From Treponema sp. (GTDB taxonomy: Bacteria; Spirochaetota; Spirochaetia; Treponematales; Breznakiellaceae), in NCBI GenBank assembly GCA_031257715.1, contig JAIROE010000134.1, forward strand, positions 1-7,040: a DNA stretch of 7,040 nucleotides, read 5' to 3'. The translations under genes were made by a program, and so were the position numbers. Every line of letters begins with the position of its first letter. The first letter of the stretch is position 1. The notes beneath the pieces are model-generated. The model did not search any database and was not told where the DNA came from. It saw only the letters and a program-made list of their open reading frames with translations. This document shows, in pieces, positions 1 to 4,953 of this stretch.

Positions 1-178
1 CATGGTCCACACGGTCCGCGGCTCGGTGAGGTTCGTCCCGTACAAAGACCGCAAGGCGGTCATCGCCGGCTTGAAAGCTGTTTACCTTGCCCCTTCGGCG
101 GACCTTGCGGCCGCGCCGCGAAGTACCTCCGCAGGCGGCGGCATTCGGGCCTGTGAGGGCTTGAATCTTGTGGCGGGG

Positions 179-195
179 GGCGGCGTTTTGCCGCC
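179..195. repeat. Stem-loop 1 of an intergenic palindrome cluster
   Basis: Arms GGCGGC (179-184) and GCCGCC (190-195) pair perfectly around the 5-base loop GTTTT. It is the first of three hairpins packed into 87 bp between the transposase remnant and the dehydrogenase gene. No T-run follows on either strand, so a simple intrinsic terminator is unlikely. Confidence 0.5.
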
Positions 196-205
196 TTCCG
201 CCCTT

Positions 206-234
206 GGAGTTTTGCGGCGGCGCCGCAAAACTCC
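206..234. repeat. Stem-loop 2: 13-bp perfect inverted repeat
   Basis: GGAGTTTTGCGGC (206-218) is exactly complementary to GCCGCAAAACTCC (222-234), with a 3-base GGC centre. The right arm with the next two bases (222-236) recurs with one mismatch on the minus strand at 6591-6577, which suggests a dispersed palindromic repeat family in this genome. Function is unknown; it could be a REP-like or small non-autonomous element. Confidence 0.65.
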
Positions 235-237
235 CCA

Positions 238-265
238 GCTTACGGCGGCGCGAGCCGCCGTAAGC
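238..265. repeat. Stem-loop 3: 12-bp perfect hairpin with GCGA tetraloop
   Basis: GCTTACGGCGGC (238-249) pairs with GCCGCCGTAAGC (254-265) around a GCGA loop. Read on the plus strand this is a GNRA-type tetraloop. It lies 17 bp beyond the stop of the minus-strand dehydrogenase, so it could stop or protect that transcript, but on that strand no U-run follows the stem. On the plus strand it is followed by CTGAATTTTAG, a weak T-tract. Confidence 0.6.
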
Positions 266-282
266 CTGAATTTTAGAAAAAC

Positions 283-1658
283 CTACCGTAAATAAACGTC
301 GGACGCTTCCAGCTTTTTTATTACCGCGTCAAAAGCGCCCATGTCCCAGGCAAGATCGAGGATTGAGTACTTGCTCCGTATCATCTGGGCCCGGCGGGCG
401 GTGGCGATGGTCCTTTCGCGGGTAAGGCCTATCTCTCCGGGCGAAAGGGGGCAGCCGGCGCTTTGCAGGAGGGCGCGCAGTTTCCCTAGGGGAGGATCTG
501 GGCGTGTATTTGTTCCCGCAGCTCCTTCCATGAATCGCGGAACGCGCCGTCAAGGCCCCGCGCGGTTTTTTCGTCCATGAGTTTTTCGGCGGCGGTCTTC
601 ACGATTCCGTCGTGGGCGCGGCTTCCGGCAAAAGCCTCTGACGCTTCCTGGCGGCGGGCCTCCGGGGCGGGCCGGCTGCGGCCTGCGGGGGAGGGGGGGG
701 GGCCTTCGGGGCTTTCAAAGAAGATTTCGGTGAAGGCGGTGGCGGCCAGTGTTCCTATCGTGACCTTGTGTCCGTGGGTAACCGGCTCCCCGTTCACCGA
801 AAGGTCTTCCATTTCCCATACATGGCTGAAAAGGTGCTCGGAACCGGAGACGGGGCGGGAGGTTTTCATGTACTGCATGGAGAATCCGGTGACGGCGAGG
901 GCTTCAAAAAGGGCGTTTACCGCGTCCTTGTCGCCTTTTGCGGCGTCACGCGAGCGCTCCAGGTAGTCCATGAGGCCCGGCTGGGTCATGTTCCATGCCG
1001 TTTCGTCTATGGCGTGGGCCTCGGGGGCCCCGAGGCGGCCTGCTTTGTCGGCGATTATCCAGTCGGAGCCGGCGATGATCTTGCTTGCCAGGTCCCCGAA
1101 TCCCGAGGAGGAAAGGTAGGCAGGGGCCCGGGCGAGTACGGCGGTATCCGCGGCGAGGGCCAGGGGCGCGGCGCAGGGAATGGTCTGCTTGAAGCCGTCC
1201 ATGAGGATGGAGGCGCCGAACGCGGTGTACCCGTCCACGGACGCGGCGGTCGGGAGGCACAGGTAGGGGAGCCCCAGTTCAAAAGCGGCCCGTTTGAGGA
1301 GGTCGTTGACGGTTCCCGCGCCCGCGGCGATGGGGACAATCCGTTTATGGCCGGAAAGGGAGGAAATGGCGGCGGTCAGGGCTTTGATGTTGTAGTATTC
1401 GGCGTGCAGGCGGGGGCTGGCGGGGAAGACGAGGGTTCCGGCGACAGGTATGCCGGCGTCTTCCAGGGCGGTCCGGGCTTTTGCGCCGGCGGCTTCCCAG
1501 GTAGTGCCGTCGGCGGCCAGGTACACGGCGTCAAAATCGTAGTGCTTTTTAAGCAGACCGGGCACTTCCCGGTAGCAGTTTTCCCCTATGACAAGGGCCC
1601 GCGTCTGGTCCGCCCTGGCAAGGCATTCGGCGAGTGTGGGAACGGTTTGTGGTTTCAT
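283..1658 (-). pseudogene. araM: sn-glycerol-1-phosphate dehydrogenase (AraM/EgsA family), interrupted by a one-base frame change
   Basis: This family reduces dihydroxyacetone phosphate to sn-glycerol 1-phosphate with NAD(P)H in the cytosol; in Bacillus AraM the product feeds a prenylated G1P lipid. The main frame gives 390 residues (1658 to 486). It carries the nucleotide-binding GAGTVND (113-119), SVDGYTA (140-146), and likely metal ligands D189 in GFGDL, H275 in GSEHLFSH and H296 in THGHKV. Residues ~316-345 are a Pro/Arg/Ala-rich insertion. The frame hits TAG right after ILP, but the other frame continues at once with the family's typical C-terminus (GKLRALLQ, PEEIGL-like PGEIGLTRER, then YSILDLAWDMGAFD) to a stop at 283-285. 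Adding one C to the CCCC run would restore about 458 residues. It may be an inactivating mutation, a sequencing error, or a -1 slip. The ATG at 1658 has no clear Shine-Dalgarno site; the ATG five codons upstream is followed by an in-frame stop. Confidence 0.85.
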
Positions 1659-1661
1659 GGT

Positions 1662-1690
1662 TTACCATACCATAAACAATGCGGTATAGT
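1662..1690 (+). promoter_or_regulatory. Sigma-70-type promoter candidate for the aminotransferase
   Basis: TTACCA (1662-1667) and TATAGT (1685-1690) are separated by exactly 17 bases. This predicts a transcript start near 1697 and a leader of about 46 bases. The same pattern, TTACCT-N17-TATAGT, occurs at 4824-4796 on the minus strand in front of another gene, which supports both. Confidence 0.5.
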
Positions 1691-1692
1691 AA
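1664..1692 (-). promoter_or_regulatory. Promoter candidate for the glycerol-1-phosphate dehydrogenase
   Basis: Reading the minus strand, TTACTA (1692-1687) and TATGGT (1669-1664) are 17 bases apart. Initiation about 7 bases after the -10 would fall at the ATG (1658-1656), consistent with the absence of a ribosome site and suggesting a leaderless or near-leaderless mRNA. Its elements overlap the opposing aminotransferase promoter almost completely, so the two may compete. Confidence 0.35.
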
Positions 1693-1705
1693 ACGGGACG
1701 AAATT

Positions 1706-1730
1706 CCCGGTTTTACGCACCGGGTTTTGT
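1706..1730 (+). promoter_or_regulatory. Leader hairpin plus T-tract just before the aminotransferase ribosome site
   Basis: CCCGGT (1706-1711) pairs with ACCGGG (1719-1724) around a 7-base loop, followed by TTTTGT and then AAGGAG (1731-1736). An alternative, mutually exclusive pairing is GGGA (1695-1698) with TCCC (1705-1708). The layout resembles a tiny attenuator or an mRNA-stabilising hairpin; the stem is short and the function is inferred. Confidence 0.35.
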
Positions 1731-1742
1731 AAGGAGATTCCA

Positions 1743-2963
1743 ATGCCAGCGGCAACAGCCATAACGGAAGCCCTCGGATCGGCGTCGATGATCCGTAAAA
1801 TGTTTGAGGAGGGGAACCGCCTTAAGAAGGAGTACGGCGCGAACAGGGTGTACGACTTCTCGCTGGGCAATCCCGATATAGAACCGCCTCCGGCTTTTCA
1901 CCGTGTGTTTCTCAGGCTGGCAAAGGAAGATAAAAAGGGTTCCCACGGTTATATGCCGAACGGGGGGTATCCTGAAGTGCGAGAGGCTCTTGCCCTGAAG
2001 GTTTCGCGGGAGCAGGGGGTAAAGCTCGACGGTTCGCATCTTGTCATGGCGGCGGGCGCCGCGGGGGCTCTTAATACCGTGTTTAAGACCATACTCAATC
2101 CCGGCGACCAGGTACTTGTTACCAGGCCTTTCTTTATGGAGTACCGGCCCTACACGGAGAACCATGGGGGAAGGCTTGTGGAGGTTGACGCCCTCCCCGA
2201 TTTTAATCTGGATGTCCGGGCGATTGCCCGGAAGCTTTCACCCGCGACGGCGGCGGTAATTATCAATTCTCCCAATAACCCTTCGGGCCGCGTGTATCCG
2301 GCGGAAACCATCGCCGCCCTTTCGCGGGCGCTTGGGGAGCACGGCGCGAAAACGGGGCGTTTCCCGTTCCTTGTGTCCGACGAGCCTTACCGGGAGATAA
2401 GCTACGGCGTTCCGGTTCCTCCGGTATTGGGCGCGTATAATGAATCGATTCTTGTGTATTCGTATTCCAAAAGCCTTTCGCTTCCGGGGGAACGCATCGG
2501 TTTTATCGCGGTAAGCCCGGGAATTTCAGAAAGGGAAACGTTGATCGACGGCTTTATTTACGCTACCCGCGTCCTGGGTTTTGTTAACGCCCCCGCGTTG
2601 ATGCAGCGTGTCGTGGCGGAGCTGACTTTTGCCCGCGTGGATGTGGACATTTACGCCCGCCGCCGCGCCGCCTTCAGGGAAATCCTCGATTCCGCGGGAA
2701 TATCGTACGCCGAGCCGGAGGGGGCTTTCTATTATTTTTGCCGCGTCCCGGAAAAGGGCCGCTCATCCGCGGCGCGGGAAGCGGAACGGCCGGGGGACGA
2801 CAGGGCTTTCGCCGAACAGCTCAAAAAGGAGCGCATACTGGGCGTGCCGGGTTCGGGTTTCGGGAAGCCCGGCTGGATACGCTTTGCCTATTGTGTTGAC
2901 GAGAAGATAATCAGGGCGTCGGGCCCCGCCTTTATCAGGGCAATGGAAAGCTGGCGGGCTTAG
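1743..2963 (+). CDS. Pyridoxal-phosphate-dependent aminotransferase, class I/II (aspartate-aminotransferase fold)
   Basis: This 406-residue fold-type I enzyme transfers an amino group between an amino acid and a 2-oxo acid in the cytosol; the substrate cannot be read from sequence. The N-terminus (SMIRKMFEEG, then FSLGNPD) is typical of a subfamily in clostridia, deltaproteobacteria and spirochaetes, usually labelled aspartate aminotransferase. PLP-site motifs are intact and in order: NSPNNPSG (175-182), SDEPY (212-216, with D213 and Y216), SYSKSLSLPGERIG with Schiff-base lysine K243, and the substrate-carboxylate arginine R380 in GWIRFAY. Length is normal. The start at 1743 is fixed by AAGGAG at 1731-1736 and by the family N-terminus. 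The same frame is open upstream to 768, but that part is antisense to the dehydrogenase and is not homologous. It is monocistronic, divergent from the dehydrogenase and convergent with the next gene. Confidence 0.93.
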   Translation: MPAATAITEALGSASMIRKMFEEGNRLKKEYGANRVYDFSLGNPDIEPPPAFHRVFLRLAKEDKKGSHGYMPNGGYPEVREALALKVSREQGVKLDGSHLVMAAGAAGALNTVFKTILNPGDQVLVTRPFFMEYRPYTENHGGRLVEVDALPDFNLDVRAIARKLSPATAAVIINSPNNPSGRVYPAETIAALSRALGEHGAKTGRFPFLVSDEPYREISYGVPVPPVLGAYNESILVYSYSKSLSLPGERIGFIAVSPGISERETLIDGFIYATRVLGFVNAPALMQRVVAELTFARVDVDIYARRRAAFREILDSAGISYAEPEGAFYYFCRVPEKGRSSAAREAERPGDDRAFAEQLKKERILGVPGSGFGKPGWIRFAYCVDEKIIRASGPAFIRAMESWRA

Positions 2964-2993
2964 CGGCGCCCGCCCGGCTGGCGCAACGCCGCT
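2962..2993. terminator. GC-rich stem-loop between convergent genes
   Basis: AGCGGCG (2962-2968) pairs with CGCCGCT (2987-2993). Inside, CGCC (2971-2974) pairs with GGCG (2980-2983). It fills the 29-bp gap between the two stop codons and touches both. It has no T-run on either strand, so it is at best a weak bidirectional terminator or a 3'-end protecting structure. Confidence 0.4.
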
Positions 2994-3862
2994 TACTCTC
3001 CGGCCCGCGCCCGGAAACGGTAGGGGCCGGTGTCGTCGCTGCTGTAACCTTTTGTCTTTATAAGGTAGGACTTGCCGTTTTCGGCGGAAAAACTGATACA
3101 GGCGTTGTAATTGTCGCCCCCGTCGTCGTTTTCCGTTATTTGGGAAAGGTCGCCGGCGTCGTAGAGTTCTATGAAGGTGTCGGTGTTCCCTGATGTTTCG
3201 AAGACATAAGGTCCCGCAGCCGCCGGCCGGAACAGGAACCAGTCCTCGTCGTCCGGGTGCAGGGTTCTTGAAATCCAGGTTCCTACTCCGGCTTCCACCG
3301 GGTTGTCCGCGCTGTCTTCTTCAAAGCTGTCCCGCCTCACCGAACCGCCGCCCGAAGACGACGAAGAGGAGGGCCGGGTTCCTTCCGCCAGTTCGTCAAG
3401 GTAGGAACTTTTCCGCAGATCCGTCGTCCATGCCGCAAGCAGGGAACTTTCCCGGATGCTGTTCAGCCGGGTATACACCCGGATCGTATTCCCCAGGAAG
3501 ACTATTTCCCCGGAGACGATAAAGGCCGGGGAGGCGCCCGTGCCCGAGCCGCCGTCCAGAATGAATTTGCGGTTTGTCCTTTCGACAAGGCTGTTGAGAA
3601 TCTGGTTCTTCCAGTAGACACCCAATGAAGACGAGGAATCGTCAACCGGGAAATTTTCAATCCCCACCCGGCTCCCTTCGTCCAGGATGTCAAGCCGCGC
3701 CGCTACCTGTGCGGCAAGGCTTTGTACCGCCGCGTCAAGCTGGGCGGTATTTTCGGCCGCCAGTGCCCCGCCGTCCGCTTCCGAAGTCTGGGCAAAAAGG
3801 CCCGTATAAACGAAGCCCGTCATGATTACGCAAAAAACAAAGGACAATTTTCCGGTTTTCAT
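2993..3862 (-). CDS. Exported protein with CsgG/LpoB-like N-terminal half and C-terminal PPC domain
   Basis: The 289-residue product starts with a signal peptide (MKTGKLSF, hydrophobic core to ~23, likely signal-peptidase-I cut near LFA-Q at 24-25). There is no lipobox, so a soluble periplasmic or surface location is likely. Residues ~40-160 (RVGIENF, then SLGVYWKNQILNSL, later FIVSGEIVFLGNTIRVYTRL) resemble small envelope proteins of the CsgG/LpoB/TolB-N type. A Ser/Gly linker follows (165-174). Residues ~200-286 match the bacterial pre-peptidase C-terminal (PPC) beta-sandwich: DEDWFLF, DTFIELYD, ENDDGGDNYNACISF, SYLIKTKGYSS. The start at 3862 is chosen over 3919 because it gives the signal peptide and has GGAGG at 3876-3872. 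Its ATG shares one base with the upstream gene's TGA (TGATG), so translation is probably coupled. No peptidase domain is present, and the role is unknown. Confidence 0.8.
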   Translation of the reverse strand: MKTGKLSFVFCVIMTGFVYTGLFAQTSEADGGALAAENTAQLDAAVQSLAAQVAARLDILDEGSRVGIENFPVDDSSSSLGVYWKNQILNSLVERTNRKFILDGGSGTGASPAFIVSGEIVFLGNTIRVYTRLNSIRESSLLAAWTTDLRKSSYLDELAEGTRPSSSSSSGGGSVRRDSFEEDSADNPVEAGVGTWISRTLHPDDEDWFLFRPAAAGPYVFETSGNTDTFIELYDAGDLSQITENDDGGDNYNACISFSAENGKSYLIKTKGYSSDDTGPYRFRARAGE

Positions 3863-4689
3863 CAGGATACACCTCCGTCCGCGGTCTGTTGAACAGAATT
3901 GGTCCGGGCAGTATACCAATAGTCGTCAATGATTTCAACCAGTTCGGGGCTGAACGCAACCTGCGCCGTGGTACGGACCAGCCCCTGGGGAAGGATCTCC
4001 GCCTGAATGACGCTTCCCGCCGCGGAGATCCTGTATTTCTTGAAGAAAAGCTGATAGGTGACGGATGTCCCCGGCGCGCGGACTTCCGCTCCGGGAGCCT
4101 CCAGGTGTTCGATGGATTTGGAACTCAGGCTGTACACCTGTATCCGCTTCCCCTCCCTGTTCGGCTCGGTAATGGTAGCGTACATGTTATAGCCGATGAT
4201 TTTGGAAATTTCGGGGGTCAGTCTTATCATGGTCTTTCCGTAATCATCGTACAGGGTTCTGATCCTGTCCTGATTTTCAAGGAACCCCCCCAGCATGGAC
4301 ACCAGATCGTCGGGCGCGGCCTTGTAATCAACCACAAAGAGCCCCACGTTTTCCCGGCCCTTCATCTGCCCTATGGTCGAAAGATTACAGCGTATGAAAA
4401 ATTTGATGGGTTCCTGCTGACCGCCGGGGGTAAAGGCGATGGACAGGCCCACGATGCCGTTTACATAACGCTGAAAAAAGGTCAACTCCTGTTTTGAAAG
4501 GGACGCGAGAAAAAGAGCCCGCTTGAAACCAAGCTGGAAGGGAACGCAAAGGATAACGTATTCGTTTATTTTCAGGAAACAGTGGCTTCTGTCTACCCCC
4601 AGTTTGGTCAAGGCGTATTGGCTGCAGGCGATACTTTGCTCACCGAACCGCACCAGATACTGTGCGGCCCCGGTTGGTGTACGGGCCAT
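3862..4689 (-). CDS. PilZN3-like conserved spirochaetal protein with degenerate PilZ region
   Basis: This 275-residue protein has no signal peptide and no clear membrane segment, so it is probably cytoplasmic. The middle (FVVDYKAAPDDLVSMLGGFLE at 118-138, then IRLTPEISKIIG at 155-166) resembles my memory of Treponema PilZN3 proteins, where 'PPDDLIxxLGxLLE' and 'LTPExxRKLG' precede a PilZ domain. Residues ~165-260 would be that PilZ-like barrel. A possible RxxxR occurs at R178-R182 and YSLSSKS (186-192) sits where D/NxSxxG is expected, but the D and G are missing, so cyclic-di-GMP binding is doubtful. The start at 4689 is the first ATG of the frame; GGAGGAG (4709-4703, minus strand) lies 13 bases upstream, a rather long spacing. 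It precedes and is coupled to the exported PPC protein, suggesting a joint role. The family call is tentative and needs a profile search. Confidence 0.65.
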   Translation of the reverse strand: MARTPTGAAQYLVRFGEQSIACSQYALTKLGVDRSHCFLKINEYVILCVPFQLGFKRALFLASLSKQELTFFQRYVNGIVGLSIAFTPGGQQEPIKFFIRCNLSTIGQMKGRENVGLFVVDYKAAPDDLVSMLGGFLENQDRIRTLYDDYGKTMIRLTPEISKIIGYNMYATITEPNREGKRIQVYSLSSKSIEHLEAPGAEVRAPGTSVTYQLFFKKYRISAAGSVIQAEILPQGLVRTTAQVAFSPELVEIIDDYWYTARTNSVQQTADGGVS

Positions 4690-4715
4690 AGTTAAAGAAA
4701 ACTCCTCCGAGGTTG

Positions 4716-4785
4716 TTCAAAAGCAGGCCTCTTTTGAAACAGCGTCCCCTACCGCAAGACTTGTGAAAGAACCGGCCGGGTTCTT
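4716..4785 (-). promoter_or_regulatory. Two hairpins in the leader of the PilZN3-like gene
   Basis: In transcription order, AAGAACC (4785-4779) pairs with GGTTCTT (4773-4767) around 5 bases, and TTCAAAAG (4738-4731) pairs with CTTTTGAA (4723-4716) around 7 bases. Both are perfect. They lie between the predicted transcript start (~4789) and the ribosome site (4709-4703). They match no riboswitch class I can recognise. Confidence 0.4.
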
Positions 4786-4795
4786 GACCAAGTCC

Positions 4796-4824
4796 ACTAT
4801 AATTAGCGTCTGTCCACAAGGTAA
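4796..4824 (-). promoter_or_regulatory. Sigma-70-type promoter candidate for the PilZN3-like/PPC gene pair
   Basis: On the minus strand TTACCT (4824-4819) and TATAGT (4801-4796) are 17 bases apart, the -10 preceded by AT-rich TAAT. This would start RNA near 4789, giving a leader of about 100 bases. The hexamers and spacing nearly copy the aminotransferase promoter at 1662-1690. Confidence 0.5.
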
Positions 4825-4917
4825 CCGGTTTTGCAGGCAGATACCAGTTAATTCTGATACAAATTACCGGATTTGGCAATACGGTACCTGCTTCCCGTTA
4901 GATCCAGCCGAAAGGAG

Positions 4918-4953
4918 AAGCCGCCGCCGCTTTTTACTCCGCTCCGGCGGCTT
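4918..4953 (-). terminator. Stem-loop immediately after neuB
   Basis: AAGCCGCCG (4953-4945) pairs perfectly over 9 bp with CGGCGGCTT (4926-4918), starting on the base after the neuB stop codon. The loop is 18 bases and the tail CTCCTTTCGG is only mildly U-rich, so termination may be partial or factor-assisted. The rest of this 264-bp gap holds the promoter and leader of the next gene and no gene. Confidence 0.5.

Larger units (their letters stand above)
2..295 (+). pseudogene. IS256-type transposase C-terminal remnant (partial, enters from left edge)
   Basis: The first ~33 codons read VHTVRGSVRF, then VPYKDRKAVIAGLKAVYLAP. This resembles the conserved region near the C-terminus of IS256-family (mutator-type DDE) transposases, typically 'IRNSxRYVSxKDRKxVxADLKxIYxA'. 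The reading is already open at the window edge, so the ATG at position 2 is probably an internal methionine. Homology stops near base 100. The expected alanine/glutamate-rich continuation and the KW-containing tail are absent, and the frame runs on through stem-loop DNA to a stop at 293-295, overlapping the end of the convergent dehydrogenase gene. I read this as a truncated, non-functional transposase end; the catalytic DDE residues would lie outside the window. No terminal inverted repeat could be identified. The family call rests on recalled consensus, not a search. Confidence 0.55.
1660..1694. promoter_or_regulatory. Imperfect 12-bp inverted repeat spanning both divergent promoters
   Basis: GTTTACCATACC (1660-1671) and GGTATAGTAAAC (1683-1694) are complementary at 11 of 12 positions, centred on 1677 with an 11-base spacer. 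It lies between the dehydrogenase and aminotransferase starts and contains the -35/-10 candidates of both strands. It could be an operator for a dimeric regulator, or simply the symmetry created by two back-to-back promoters. Confidence 0.5.

Noticed and set aside
179..265. CRISPR-like array
   Set aside because: The three palindromes differ in sequence and have no regular unique spacers; no cas gene is present.
768..1742. Long plus-strand open frame upstream of and in frame with the aminotransferase (731 codons in total)
   Set aside because: It lies antisense to the well-supported dehydrogenase, is glycine-rich with no recognisable domain, and the aminotransferase has its own ribosome site and family-typical N-terminus at 1743. 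The openness follows from GC-rich codon bias.
3863..3919. Upstream ATG at 3919 as start of the exported PPC protein
   Set aside because: It would put 19 polar residues before the signal peptide and overlap the upstream gene; the ATG at 3862 has GGAGG and begins a standard signal peptide.
3889..4497. 202-codon plus-strand frame antisense to the PilZN3-like gene
   Set aside because: It has no ribosome site or recognisable domain and is fully opposite a better-supported gene; judged a shadow frame.
4640..4879. 79-codon minus-strand frame in the gap after neuB
   Set aside because: It runs across the predicted promoter and hairpins, has no ribosome site or domain, and overlaps the start of the next gene out of frame.
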